From JAAYCI01 sp964370295 (GTDB taxonomy: Bacteria > Bacillota > Clostridia > Oscillospirales > Ruminococcaceae), in assembly GCA_964370295.1 (NCBI GenBank), contig CAYJIR010000009.1, positions 1 to 64,000 on the forward strand: a stretch of 64,000 nt of DNA, in the 5' to 3' direction. Below, in pieces: positions 9,465-18,074 of the stretch. Under the pieces are notes generated by a model. The model had not been told where the DNA came from. It saw only the letters and a list, made by a program, of their open reading frames with translations, and did not search any database. The position numbers were made by a program, and so were the translations under genes. The first letter of the stretch is position 1; each line of letters opens with the position of its first letter.

Positions 9465-10444
9465 TGGCTAAAAATGGAATCCTACGTGTTTTAGATGAAA
9501 ATTTTGTTGAAATTGATGGCTTAACACATCAGCAGTATACCTCTTTGATTTGGCACGAAAAAATGTACGATGTTGGACGTTTTCAAATATCTGGACTGAC
9601 AAGAATCCCAGGTGCTGTTTATTTTAAAGATGACCGCTTTGCAGAGCTTGGCATAATCGAGATTGACGAAATAGAGCGCGATTACACCTATGCTGGCAGA
9701 ATGATGAAAGCGAAGCTTGCAAACAAGGTCATCCACTACCCTCAAAACTTCTACAACAAAAAATGCACCGAAATCACGAAAAGCCTTGTGGAAACCTACA
9801 CCCCCTACCCTGTCGAAAACTCTACAATCCCAGCGGCCAACATCCCCACTTTGCAGGTGACAGGCGATAACCTTTTGACATTCACAACCACCTTGCTTGC
9901 CGCCGAATTGATAGGTGGACGGCTTGAATACGACCGCGCCACCAAAACAAATACATTCATATTTTTGGATGTGCAGGATTTCACTGAAACAAAGCCGCCT
10001 CTTTCTGTGGATTTCAAAAACATTGAACGACTTCCATATTATCAGCGTGATTCAGAGTTCTACAAAAACTTTGCCTATGTGGCCGGCGAGGGCGAGGGAA
10101 CTTCGCGGATAGTCGCAGAGGTTGATCATCGAATTGGAGGTGAAGAAAAACGCGAAATTTATGTAGATGCAAGGACATTGCGAAAGGAAGAACTTACAGA
10201 TGCTCAATATTTAGAAGTATTGAGGGAAAAAGGCCGTGAGGAATTGGCCTTGAGGCAAGTCGAATTAAAAGTTGAAGTCACCCCCACGCGCGATATTGCA
10301 CTTGGAGAAAAGCGTGTGTACAAAGATTTTAAGAATGGCATCGAAGCGCAGTGCATCGCCACTGAATTGATCCACACGCACGAAGCCGGAATGAAGAGAA
10401 CAGTCGCAAAACTACAGGTTTTGAACATAGGAGGGATTGTATGA
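9464..10444 (+). CDS. Phage tail protein, Gp37-like (tail hub)
   Basis: A 326-residue protein whose ATG overlaps the Dit stop (TAATG). It starts 'MAKNGILRVLDENFVEIDGL' and carries 'NKVIHYPQNFYNKKCTEI', 'GGRLEYDRATKTNTFIFLD' and a C-terminal 'DIALGEKRVYKDFKNGIE', the pattern of the siphovirus ReqiPepy6 Gp37-like family that takes the place of the tail-associated lysin or hub in many Firmicutes phages. No peptidase motif is visible, so the role is probably structural. Confidence 0.7.
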   Translation: MAKNGILRVLDENFVEIDGLTHQQYTSLIWHEKMYDVGRFQISGLTRIPGAVYFKDDRFAELGIIEIDEIERDYTYAGRMMKAKLANKVIHYPQNFYNKKCTEITKSLVETYTPYPVENSTIPAANIPTLQVTGDNLLTFTTTLLAAELIGGRLEYDRATKTNTFIFLDVQDFTETKPPLSVDFKNIERLPYYQRDSEFYKNFAYVAGEGEGTSRIVAEVDHRIGGEEKREIYVDARTLRKEELTDAQYLEVLREKGREELALRQVELKVEVTPTRDIALGEKRVYKDFKNGIEAQCIATELIHTHEAGMKRTVAKLQVLNIGGIV

Positions 10445-11802
10445 GTTCAACACCGCTCAATGATTTAATTGCTCAAACGAAAATGGTATCTTGGCCGTGG
10501 GACAACGAAAGCGCAGAAAACAAGGACAGGGCATGCGGCAGTGACACCTTTGCCTATTGGTACGACAAAGCGGCGCAGGGTGACGGTGTTTTTACAGATG
10601 AGAGCAGCCGGTGCCAAGTCGTGCCTCTCGGTGGGTTTCGAGTGCGCATCCTGTTTGGGAATGGGGTGATTCGTGGACGTGGCTTTACGGTTGATCCACA
10701 AAACGAAGTCGGTATTGATGTAGATGTGCCACCGGCCACCACACTTCCCTACATTTTAAGAATTGGCGTGAGGCAAGATATTGCAGAGCGGTGGATACCT
10801 CACAATGTGGAGCAAGGCACACCTGCAACAGTGCCGCAACCACCGCCGATGCGCAGAACAACCGACTTTTTTGACCTTGTTTTTGCAGATATCACCGTTA
10901 CCCCCGGCAAAGCCGAGATAACAGCCGCTGACATCTTAGATCAAAGATTCAACCCAGATGTGTGCGGATTTATCACGCCTGTATGGGGGCGAATTAGCGA
11001 ACCAACGCTATACAATCAGTATATGGCCTATTTGGAGGAGGTGAGGCAACTTTTAGATGGGATTGTGAGCGAATCCGAATTTTTGACACGAATCGAATTT
11101 GGCACCGAATTTTTTGGGGTTGTGAAAGAAGCGTTGGTATCTAGGGATGCGCAAGAACACATCGAAAGAACCGACAACCCACACGCGGTGACAAAAGAAC
11201 AAATAGGGCTAGGGAATGTTTCCAATGTTGCAGCCCTGCCGTTGACTGGCGGCACGGTAACAGGTTCGACAACTTTTAACCAAAGGGTATACCCAGCAAG
11301 TGGGATTTCGATTCAATCGTCTTTCGGTGTTCAGCTTGTCAACACAGCGGGAAATGCTTCGGCATCTGTTAAAATTCAAAGTAATGGTGCGATAATTTTG
11401 CAATCAAATGCTGGCATTGAGTGCGTAAACTCCGCAGGTTCTGCATATGTCAGTGTACGCGCTTCTGCATTTATCGAATCTTCGTCAAAAAAGTACAAAA
11501 AAAATATCATTGCTCTGACAATAGACAAAGCAAAGCGTCTGCTATTAGGTGTTACACCGAAGGAATACGATTTAAAATCTGACGGAACGCATCATTTTGG
11601 TTTTATTGCCGAGGAAGTTGACAAAGTTGATAAAACAGTCGTTGCTTACGATGAAAACGATGAGCCAGATGGATTGGACTATAGGGGATTTATTGCACCG
11701 ATGGTAGTCCTGCTACAAAACCAACAAAAACAGATAGATGATTTAACCGCACGCGTAGTAACACTGGAAAAAGAAAGAGAGGCACAAAATGACGCCATTT
11801 AA
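10441..11802 (+). CDS. Tail fibre / baseplate protein with S74 chaperone domain
   Basis: A 453-residue receptor-binding or baseplate protein, overlapping the previous gene by 4 nt (ATGA). The N-terminal half resembles baseplate-attachment modules of Gram-positive phages. Residues about 240-270 hold a fibre repeat 'NPHAVTKEQIGLGNVSNV'. The C terminus is an intramolecular chaperone of the Peptidase_S74 type: 'SSSKKYKKNI' with the expected self-cleavage Ser, 'GVTPKEYDLKSDG', 'FGFIAEEVDKV', 'YRGFIAPMVVLLQNQQKQI' and a final coiled coil. In this family the chaperone drives trimer folding and is then cut off. Confidence 0.8.
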   Translation: MSSTPLNDLIAQTKMVSWPWDNESAENKDRACGSDTFAYWYDKAAQGDGVFTDESSRCQVVPLGGFRVRILFGNGVIRGRGFTVDPQNEVGIDVDVPPATTLPYILRIGVRQDIAERWIPHNVEQGTPATVPQPPPMRRTTDFFDLVFADITVTPGKAEITAADILDQRFNPDVCGFITPVWGRISEPTLYNQYMAYLEEVRQLLDGIVSESEFLTRIEFGTEFFGVVKEALVSRDAQEHIERTDNPHAVTKEQIGLGNVSNVAALPLTGGTVTGSTTFNQRVYPASGISIQSSFGVQLVNTAGNASASVKIQSNGAIILQSNAGIECVNSAGSAYVSVRASAFIESSSKKYKKNIIALTIDKAKRLLLGVTPKEYDLKSDGTHHFGFIAEEVDKVDKTVVAYDENDEPDGLDYRGFIAPMVVLLQNQQKQIDDLTARVVTLEKEREAQNDAI

Positions 11803-12652
11803 AGGAAGAAACAGAGTGACAAGCTTATACGGCTGGAGGTGGATTAACGGATATAAAGAATTTCATTTGGGCGAGGATATTGTTGGTGATGACGACTGGA
11901 CTGTCCGTGCTATTTGGGGTGGCCGTTGTGTGCCACAGTGGGGAGAAAATGGCGGCAGAGGGAATCTTGTTTATATTTATTTTAGCGACACATTGCGTGT
12001 AATTTGCCAGCACCTTGCCAGCATCGCGGTAAAAATGAACCAAGTTGTGCAACAGGGTGATGCTATTGGTGTAATGGGAAACACCGGTTATTCATTTGGT
12101 GCCCATTTACACATAGAAGTGCAAAAGTATTATGATGGCCGATGGAATGCTGTGGATCCAAGTACATACACTGAGGTCCCTAATATTTTAGGCACACACC
12201 AAGGCAACGATAATATAGATAACATTGACCCGGCACCGTACAAACCTGTCTCAGACACAACCGTTTTGCAAGTAGGGTACATGTCTGACGGCGACTTTAA
12301 GCATCTTGTGGGTGCGTCGAATAGTCTTGCCCTTGCTCATGTAAGCAACGGTGACGGCATGCTGCTTATCGGCCCCATGACCACCGGAGACGTGGCCGCC
12401 ATCCGTGATGTGTGCAAACAGCTCGCCCTGCCCTGTGAAGACTACAAGGGCCAAGTTGACCTTGTTATCGGAGGCATGAGCGGTGGAGATCTAGACACCA
12501 TCACGAAAAAGGCCGCTGAGCTACAACTAAAAACCGTTATTNNNNNNNNNNACCACGGCGAGCAGCTTGTAACCGTCACTGTGAGCTATGGAGACCGCGA
12601 GACTATGGAAGACGCAGCATACGCTCTGGGGCTTGCTGTGGGCGTGGCATAA
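11789..12652 (+). CDS. Phage endolysin, M23 (LytM-type) peptidase with C-terminal repeats
   Basis: Predicted peptidoglycan endopeptidase for host lysis, 287 codons including the unresolved bases. GAGAGG lies 6 nt before the ATG. Metal-site residues of the LytM fold are present: H26 and D30 (FHLGED), H75 (CQHLAS) and the HxH pair H106/H108 (AHLHIE). There is no signal peptide, consistent with release by the adjacent holin. After residue 150 come four related units of about 27 residues, each a hydrophobic strand, M-S/T-x-G-D (degenerate in the first and last), a helix and L-x-L; they may bind cell wall. A run of 10 Ns falls between units three and four but the frame continues. Confidence 0.8.
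   Translation: MTPFKGRNRVTSLYGWRWINGYKEFHLGEDIVGDDDWTVRAIWGGRCVPQWGENGGRGNLVYIYFSDTLRVICQHLASIAVKMNQVVQQGDAIGVMGNTGYSFGAHLHIEVQKYYDGRWNAVDPSTYTEVPNILGTHQGNDNIDNIDPAPYKPVSDTTVLQVGYMSDGDFKHLVGASNSLALAHVSNGDGMLLIGPMTTGDVAAIRDVCKQLALPCEDYKGQVDLVIGGMSGGDLDTITKKAAELQLKTVIXXXXHGEQLVTVTVSYGDRETMEDAAYALGLAVGVA
12542..12551. other. Assembly gap or ambiguous bases (10 N)
   Basis: Ten consecutive Ns inside the endolysin gene. The same reading frame stays protein-like on both sides, with the fourth C-terminal repeat and the stop codon downstream, so the true length is probably 10 nt or differs by a multiple of three. Confidence 0.95.
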
Positions 12653-12718
12653 AATAAAAAGCTTTATTAAATAAAAAGCCTAAAAATTCAATATGGGTTT
12701 TAATTGGAGGTACATAGT

Positions 12719-12922
12719 ATGGCAAAATTAAATAAACAGTGGTTTGTTGCCGCAGGCGTTCGGGCGTTGAAAACAATGGCACAAACAAGCATTGCCATGA
12801 TTGGCACGGGTGTTGTAATGTCCGACGTTAATTGGGCAATGGTGATAAGTTCGGTGGCATTGGCGGGTGTTTTATCATGCCTTACATCGCTCAAAGGCTT
12901 GCCGGAAATCGCAGGGCAATAG
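12719..12922 (+). CDS. Phage holin (r1t-like)
   Basis: A 67-residue membrane protein. GGAGG lies before the ATG (spacing 8). The N terminus 'WFVAAGVRALKTMAQTSIAM' and two hydrophobic segments (about residues 21-38 and 42-60) with a short loop match the r1t-type holin family ('RALKT.AQT' signature). The holin forms the lesion that lets the cytoplasmic M23 endolysin reach the wall. It lies 66 nt after the endolysin gene and is followed closely by a second lysis-type membrane protein. Confidence 0.8.
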   Translation: MAKLNKQWFVAAGVRALKTMAQTSIAMIGTGVVMSDVNWAMVISSVALAGVLSCLTSLKGLPEIAGQ

Positions 12923-12934
12923 GCGGTGAGCATT

Positions 12935-13318
12935 ATGACCGAAACAAACGAGACGCGTTTTGCCGAGCTTGAGCGGCGAGTGAGGGAAAACGAAGAAAAA
13001 AACAAAGAATCTCATAAAACGTTCCACGAACACAACCTTTCTCACATGAAATTTAGAGCACAATTTGAGGAACGATGCGGAGCGAGACATGCGGATCTAT
13101 CCGAAATTCAAAAAGATAATGTTGCCTTTAAATTGTTTATTGCAACAACAGAGGCAAATTATCTGCATTTGAAATCATCCATTGATGAAATGTTAATGGA
13201 CGTGAAAGCATTAACAAACAAACCATCTAAACGTTGGGAGAGCCTGACGGGAACAATCATAACCGTCGCAGTAACCGCATTACTGTCTTTTGTTGCCGCT
13301 CACTTTCTCAACATCTAA
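12935..13318 (+). CDS. XhlA-like phage lysis-associated membrane protein
   Basis: A 127-residue protein: hydrophilic coiled coil over roughly residues 5-95, then one C-terminal transmembrane segment 'IITVAVTALLSFVAAHFL' with four residues after it. This one-helix, long-coil layout is that of XhlA-type hemolysin/holin accessory proteins. A GTG at 12926 is also in frame; GGTGAG five bases before the ATG at 12935 favours the latter. It is the last gene of the prophage late operon and is followed by a terminator. Confidence 0.6.
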   Translation: MTETNETRFAELERRVRENEEKNKESHKTFHEHNLSHMKFRAQFEERCGARHADLSEIQKDNVAFKLFIATTEANYLHLKSSIDEMLMDVKALTNKPSKRWESLTGTIITVAVTALLSFVAAHFLNI

Positions 13319-13363
13319 ACATGGTGGGGAAACTTTTCCCAAATGACAAAAATGAATAAGATT

Positions 13364-13393
13364 AAAGCCTCGCCTTCGGGCGGGGCTTTTTTG
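13364..13393 (+). terminator. Terminator of prophage late operon
   Basis: An intrinsic terminator: an AAAGCCTCGCC arm, TTCG tetraloop, GGCGGGGCTTT arm and a run of T. It lies 46 nt after the last phage gene and would end late transcription before the chromosomal tRNA genes, which face the opposite way. Confidence 0.9.
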
Positions 13394-13428
13394 TTTGCGT
13401 GTTTTTTGATTCGTGTAAAAATCGTGTA

Positions 13429-13470
13429 TAAAAAAAGAAAAACCGCATTGTTTCAGCGATTTTTCTTTTT
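13429..13470 (-). terminator. Terminator downstream of tRNA-Gln
   Basis: Read on the minus strand, a hairpin with arms GAAAAATCGC and GCGGTTTTTC followed by T residues, starting right after the tRNA-Gln CCA end. It would terminate the tRNA-His/tRNA-Gln transcript. It lies between the prophage terminator and the tRNA, so part of it may have come with the phage. Confidence 0.7.
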
Positions 13471-13500
13471 CTGGTTGGCCTGGCAGGATTCGAACCTACG
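13465..13500. other. Probable prophage attachment region (tRNA-Gln 3' end)
   Basis: Phage genes stop at about 13.4 kb and the next feature is the 3' end of tRNA-Gln, a classic integrase target. The crossover core should include part of the T arm and acceptor sequence. The second copy and the integrase would lie beyond the left edge, so this is inferred from location only. Confidence 0.45.
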
Positions 13501-13546
13501 AATGCCAGAGTCAAAGTCTGGTGGCTTACCGCTTGCCGACAGGCCA
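13472..13546 (-). tRNA. tRNA-Gln (anticodon TTG)
   Basis: A full cloverleaf on the minus strand: acceptor TGGCCTG pairing with CAGGCCA, anticodon loop CTTTGAC between CCAGA and TCTGG, T arm with GGTTCGAATCC, discriminator A and an encoded CCA. The 3' end faces the prophage. A perfect 9-bp inverted repeat (13552-13560 with 13572-13580) lies between this gene and tRNA-His and may be a processing signal. Confidence 0.95.
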
Positions 13547-13583
13547 GTATAATAAAAGCGAACAAATCGCCCGCTTTTATAAA

Positions 13584-13661
13584 TGGGGTGGATAATGGGA
13601 TTTGAACCCACGGCCTCCAGGGCCACAACCTGGCACTCTAACCATCTGAGCTATACCCACC
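13584..13661 (-). tRNA. tRNA-His (anticodon GTG)
   Basis: Cloverleaf on the minus strand with anticodon loop TTGTGGC between CCAGG and CCTGG, acceptor GTGGGTA pairing with TATCCAC, the histidine-specific extra 5' G opposite C73, and an encoded CCA. It is the first gene of a two-tRNA unit with tRNA-Gln. Confidence 0.95.
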
Positions 13662-13734
13662 ATATAAATAGAATCCCAAATTGCCCACTTATAACAAAAG
13701 GCATCATGATGCATCACATATGTAACGCTATAAT

Positions 13735-13763
13735 AGGATATCACATAAAAAGCCGTCTGTCAA
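13735..13763 (-). promoter_or_regulatory. Promoter for tRNA-His/tRNA-Gln
   Basis: On the minus strand a perfect TTGACA box (13758-13763), 17 nt spacer and TATCCT as -10 (13735-13740), about 75 nt upstream of tRNA-His and just after the end of ppk1. Confidence 0.6.
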
Positions 13764-13779
13764 TTGGCAAAAAGCAAAA

Positions 13780-15948
13780 TCATCCTTGTTTTTTAAAAAA
13801 ACAGGCCAATTTCTTTAATATGCCTCTTTCATACCATTTTGGCTTTCCTATATCAGGTTTCTTTTGCAAATCCTGTTCACTTTCCAGCATATTTTCTTTT
13901 ACATAACGATACATCAACATCTGGCTGTCTAAAGGCACCTGGCCATTTTCCGGTTTTATTTTTTGGTATTGATTGTTTGCCACCATCAAATTGGCACTGC
14001 AGGTGTCCTTTAATTGCATTTCCAATATATCAACTAAAATTTTCTTCAGTTTATTGTCTTTCACTTGAACGCCCACCTCCACACGGCGCTCTGTATTGCG
14101 GGTTAAAAAATCCCCCGAGGCAATATAGATGCGCAAGCGCTCTCCTTCTCCGAAGGCATAGATACGTGCATGCTCTAGATAGCGCCCCACTATACTCCGC
14201 ACTTTAATGTGTTCACTCAGTTGCGGCAAACCGGCTTGTAGGCAGCAAACCCCACGCACCAACATCTCCACAGGCACGCCTACTTTCGAAGCCTCGCTAA
14301 GGCCCACAATGATTTCTTTGTCTGAAATCGAATTGCACTTTATCACCACGCGGCCTTTTCCGTCTATCTTATTATGCTTTATCTCGCGCTGTATCTCTTC
14401 CAACAACACACTTTTAAAGCGTAAAGGTGCCACTATAAGTTCATCCACATGCTCTGTTAGACGCCCCAGCGCCAAATTGTTGAAAACAGCTGCCACTTCT
14501 TCCCCTAAGGCCTGCCTAGCGCTTACAAAAGCTAAATCCGTGTACAACTCGCTGGTGCGTTCGTTGTAATTGCCTGTTCCAATTTGTGAAATATATTGAT
14601 ATTGCCCGCCCACCTTGCGGGTAATCAAAGTTAATTTGGAATGTATTTTAAAATCTGAAAACCCGTAAATAACCGTACAACCGGCCTTTTCCAGCTGGTG
14701 AGACCAATCTATGTTATTTTGCTCGTCGAAGCGGGCACGAAGCTCTACCAATGTCACCACTTCTTTGCCATTTTCGGCCGCTTCAAGCAGGGCGCTGATC
14801 ACCTTGGATTCTGACGCAACACGGTAAAGTGTCATTTTTATAGAAATAACATCGGGGTCAGTCGCTGCTTCACTAAGCATCTGTATAAAGGGGCGATAAC
14901 TCTGATGTGGGTAGCACATCAGTACATCGTGTTTTTTAACCTCTTGGCTTAGGCTATACCCGGACGGTGGCAACAATGGCCTTGCCGGTGGGTAAAACAA
15001 CTCTGCTTTGTTTTGTTTTTTCAAGCGCGCAGCCAATTTTGCCAGAAAAGACAACTCCAGCGGTGCTTGTTGCACAAAAGATTGTATCTGTGGTAAAAAA
15101 AGTTTTTCAAGCAAAATATCGCGTATACCTTTCGGCGCTTCCCCAAAAAATTGCAAGCTTACCGCAGCCAGTTTCCTGCGCTTTTTTAGCAATTCACTCA
15201 TCATAGAGCGATAGTCGATGTCTTCGTCGAACATGCCTTCTTCCACGGTGAGGTCGGCATTGCGTATCACCCGGAACAACACCTTTTCCTGTATGCTTGC
15301 TTTTCCGAAGGCAAGGTTTGCAAAATGCAAAACAAGTTCTTCCACTAAGGTATAGGAAATGCCGTCATTTTCGGCCACAGAAATAAGGCGTTCTAGGTTG
15401 GAATGCAAGGGTATAATGCCAAACACTTGGTTGGCCTCTTTTCCCTCTTTAAGCATAACCCCCACATAAATCTCTCCATTTCGTAAAAACGGAAACGGAT
15501 GCCGTCTTCCCACCACCTGTGGAGAAAGCACCGGAAATAATTCGCATAAAAAATATTTTTTCCAAAACATCTCTCTTTCTTTGGAAAGAGTTGCAAAGTC
15601 TATTTTCTCAAGCCCATGTTCTTTTAAGCGACGCAACAATTGCGACACACTTTTATCACATTTGGCTTGTAGTTTTGCCACTTTGGGCATAATGGCCGCC
15701 AGCTGCTCTTTCGCCGTCATGCCCGTTTTGTTCTCTTTGTTTTCGTTTTTCAGCAGCGTTTGGTCATATAAAGAGCCCACTCGCACCATAAAAAATTCGT
15801 CTAAGTTACTGCCATATATATTGGCGAAGTTTAGTTGTTCCCCTAGAGGCACATTCTCGTCACTTGCCAAATTTAACACACGATGGTTAAATTCAAGCCA
15901 ACTAAGCTCGCGATTAATAAATAGTTTCCCCTCGTTTTTGTTATGCAT
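13780..15948 (-). CDS. ppk1: Polyphosphate kinase 1
   Basis: Makes polyphosphate from ATP and can run in reverse. The 722-residue length is normal. Visible family features are the N-terminal 'FINRELSWLEFNHRVL' and 'GSNLDEFFMVRVGSL', the phosphorylated histidine in 'FKIHSKLTLITRK' (H436), the following 'IGTGNYNERTSELYTD', and the C-terminal PLD-like half. GGAGG 7 nt before the ATG at 15948 decides the start over an upstream in-frame ATG. A second polyphosphate enzyme, a PAP-type phosphotransferase, lies 36 kb away. comEA, the upstream gene, ends 27 nt before it. Confidence 0.95.
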   Translation of the reverse strand: MHNKNEGKLFINRELSWLEFNHRVLNLASDENVPLGEQLNFANIYGSNLDEFFMVRVGSLYDQTLLKNENKENKTGMTAKEQLAAIMPKVAKLQAKCDKSVSQLLRRLKEHGLEKIDFATLSKEREMFWKKYFLCELFPVLSPQVVGRRHPFPFLRNGEIYVGVMLKEGKEANQVFGIIPLHSNLERLISVAENDGISYTLVEELVLHFANLAFGKASIQEKVLFRVIRNADLTVEEGMFDEDIDYRSMMSELLKKRRKLAAVSLQFFGEAPKGIRDILLEKLFLPQIQSFVQQAPLELSFLAKLAARLKKQNKAELFYPPARPLLPPSGYSLSQEVKKHDVLMCYPHQSYRPFIQMLSEAATDPDVISIKMTLYRVASESKVISALLEAAENGKEVVTLVELRARFDEQNNIDWSHQLEKAGCTVIYGFSDFKIHSKLTLITRKVGGQYQYISQIGTGNYNERTSELYTDLAFVSARQALGEEVAAVFNNLALGRLTEHVDELIVAPLRFKSVLLEEIQREIKHNKIDGKGRVVIKCNSISDKEIIVGLSEASKVGVPVEMLVRGVCCLQAGLPQLSEHIKVRSIVGRYLEHARIYAFGEGERLRIYIASGDFLTRNTERRVEVGVQVKDNKLKKILVDILEMQLKDTCSANLMVANNQYQKIKPENGQVPLDSQMLMYRYVKENMLESEQDLQKKPDIGKPKWYERGILKKLACFFKKQG

Positions 15949-15975
15949 TATTCCCCTCCATACCATTTCAAGGCA

Positions 15976-16335
15976 TTATGCAAACGCCACCAAACCCTCT
16001 ATATCTTGCACCGTCTTTGGCCCTATCCCTTCCACTTGCAACAAATCCTCTGCCGCGGTAAACGACCCATGCTCTTGCCGATAGGCCACAATTGCCTTTG
16101 CCTTAACCTCGCCAATGCCGGGCAACAACATGAGCTCACTAATGCCGGCCTCGTTCACATTGATACGCTCGCTTTCTTCTAAAAACAAAGCGGCCGAAGC
16201 ATCTGCATCAAACCCTTCCTGCACCAAAGGCGCAAAACCAAACAAGGCAGCCAGCACCACCAAAACCAAAACAACCGGCAACACAAAAGCCGGCCGCAAA
16301 ATTTTTTCCTCCATGCTTTTGTGCTTATTCTCCAT
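15976..16335 (-). CDS. ComEA-like helix-hairpin-helix protein
   Basis: A short membrane-anchored DNA-binding protein, about 119 residues from the ATG at 16335, which overlaps the end of the HAD gene. The N terminus is a transmembrane segment ('VLPVVLVLVVLAALFGF'); the C terminus is a double helix-hairpin-helix domain: 'RINVNEAGISELMLLPGIG' and 'EDLLQVEGIGPKTVQ'. ComEA binds incoming DNA in natural transformation. The SLBB domain of B. subtilis ComEA is missing, so this is the short form, and no comEB/comEC follows. Competence is therefore possible but not shown. Confidence 0.75.
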   Translation of the reverse strand: MENKHKSMEEKILRPAFVLPVVLVLVVLAALFGFAPLVQEGFDADASAALFLEESERINVNEAGISELMLLPGIGEVKAKAIVAYRQEHGSFTAAEDLLQVEGIGPKTVQDIEGLVAFA

Positions 16336-17146
16336 AACGTTGAACCAATTCATACAAAAATTGTCCCACGCCCCCTTCGTTGTTGGGGCGACACACTTCG
16401 CTTGCTTGCAAACATATGTCACACGGTGCATTGCCCACTGCCACCGCATGGCCGGCCTCTTGCATCATTTCTAAATCGTTATAATAATCACCGATAACAA
16501 TCGTGTTTTCCAAAGGCACTTGCAGCATAGCACACAACTCTTGCAGAGCCGTCCCCTTGCTCGTTCCTTCTGGCATTACTTCATAATAAATATTAGAAGT
16601 ATGCACAAAATAAATACCTGCAAACAACTTGTCTTGCAAATATGCCTCCACCTCTTGCAAAACCTCCGGTTTTGCAGCAAACAAAATCTTATTCCAATCG
16701 TAGGGCAGTTTTTCCAAGGGGCGTGAATACACAGAAATTTGCTCGTCATCCAGAAGAATTTGCACATGAGGTGATGCATGTACCTGATAACAACGAAAGT
16801 CCACACCAAACACCAAAACTCCCAGCTGTGGGAACTTTGCTTGTATGTCTTGCAGAAGTTTTTCTGCCATCTTTTTGGGAAGCGACACATTTTTTAGCAC
16901 AGATGCATTTTTAAAATCATAAATAACTGTGCCTCCCCCTGCAATCACCGGGCTTAACAGAGGACACAGCTGCTTATATTTGGCAATAGATTCTACCCCG
17001 CGGCCCGTTGCCACTGTGAAACGCCCCCCCAGCATGGTGAAAAGACGTATACTTTGTAAAGTGCTTTCTAAAACACGGTTGTCGTCTGTTAGCAAGGTGC
17101 CATCCATATCGGACACCACCAATATATCCTTAAGTGACTGTATCAT
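16325..17146 (-). CDS. Cof-type HAD-IIB family hydrolase
   Basis: A 273-residue haloacid-dehalogenase phosphatase. Motif I is 'SDMDGTLL' (nucleophile D13, acid D15), motif II the Thr of 'VATGR', motif III Lys in the 'GTSKGTALQEL' region, and motif IV 'GDYYNDLEMM'. The IIB cap lies between motifs II and III. Relatives remove phosphate from sugar phosphates, flavin mononucleotide or pyridoxal phosphate; the substrate cannot be read from the sequence. It lies 7 nt after rluD, in one operon with comEA and ppk1. Confidence 0.85.
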   Translation of the reverse strand: MIQSLKDILVVSDMDGTLLTDDNRVLESTLQSIRLFTMLGGRFTVATGRGVESIAKYKQLCPLLSPVIAGGGTVIYDFKNASVLKNVSLPKKMAEKLLQDIQAKFPQLGVLVFGVDFRCYQVHASPHVQILLDDEQISVYSRPLEKLPYDWNKILFAAKPEVLQEVEAYLQDKLFAGIYFVHTSNIYYEVMPEGTSKGTALQELCAMLQVPLENTIVIGDYYNDLEMMQEAGHAVAVGNAPCDICLQASEVCRPNNEGGVGQFLYELVQRYGE

Positions 17147-17153
17147 ACCATCT

Positions 17154-18074
17154 TTATTCCCTTGTTTTTGTTAAGCTTTGGATAAATGTTTGAAAATAAT
17201 CAGGCAATGGGCTTTCAAAATATAAGCTTTCCCCTGTGATAGGATGCACAAAACCCAAAACACCGGCGTGCAAGCACTGCCCCTGCAATTTTCCTGCCGG
17301 CTTTTTGGGGCCATACAACAAATCACCTGCTACAGGATGCCCACACTTTGCCATATGCACACGAATTTGATGTGTTCGCCCTGTTTCAAGACGCAATTTC
17401 ATATGGGAAAATCGTTCGTACTTTTCCAAAACTTCATAATGTGTTCGCGCCGCTTTGCCGCCCACTTGCACCACCGCCATTTTTTTACGGTCTTTACTGC
17501 TACGTCCTATGGCGCCTTCCACCGTGCCCTGCCACTGTGCAAAGTGTCCATGCACCATGGCCTGATACTCGCGCTTGATGCTGTGCCTAGAAAATTGTTC
17601 TGCAAGGCCCAGATGTGTTTTATCGTCTTTTGCCACCACCAAAAGCCCACTGGTGTCTTTATCTATCCTATGCACAATGCCGGGCCGTATTTCCCCACCA
17701 ATGCCCGAGAGGCTATCTTTGCAATGATAGAGCAAGGCATTCACCAAAGTACCGCTGTCGTGCCCGGGGGCAGGATGCACCACAAGCCCTTTGGGCTTAT
17801 CCAGCACCAACAAGTGGCTATCTTCAAACAGAAGGTGCAAAGGGATATTCTGTGCTTCGATTTGGCAGTCTTTCGGTGGGGCAAGAAAAAGCACCAATCT
17901 TTCCCCCGCAGCCAATTTTCGGCTTTTCTGCGGTTTTTTTCCCTCTAGCAGCACCAAACCCTCGCCAAGCATTCTTTGCACAGCGGAGCGCGAAAACCCA
18001 CCCTTATCACAAAGATAACGATCTATGCGCTGGCCGGCCTCTTCCTCGCAAAGTACAAACTCAATTTTCTCCAT
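17154..18074 (-). CDS. rluD: Ribosomal large subunit pseudouridine synthase, RluD type
   Basis: Converts uridines to pseudouridine in 23S rRNA. The 306-residue protein has an N-terminal S4 RNA-binding domain (about residues 14-75) and a catalytic domain with 'HRIDKDTSGLLVVAK', D138 being the catalytic Asp. 'LETGRTHQIRVHMAKCGHPV' follows. The start overlaps the end of lspA by 14 nt, the widespread lspA-rluD arrangement. Exact target uridines cannot be told from other RluA-family members. Confidence 0.9.
   Translation of the reverse strand: MEKIEFVLCEEEAGQRIDRYLCDKGGFSRSAVQRMLGEGLVLLEGKKPQKSRKLAAGERLVLFLAPPKDCQIEAQNIPLHLLFEDSHLLVLDKPKGLVVHPAPGHDSGTLVNALLYHCKDSLSGIGGEIRPGIVHRIDKDTSGLLVVAKDDKTHLGLAEQFSRHSIKREYQAMVHGHFAQWQGTVEGAIGRSSKDRKKMAVVQVGGKAARTHYEVLEKYERFSHMKLRLETGRTHQIRVHMAKCGHPVAGDLLYGPKKPAGKLQGQCLHAGVLGFVHPITGESLYFESPLPDYFQTFIQSLTKTRE

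Noticed and set aside
13343..13628. Short frames on both strands across the tRNA genes
   Set aside because: They read through tRNA-Gln and tRNA-His and the terminators; no coding pattern.
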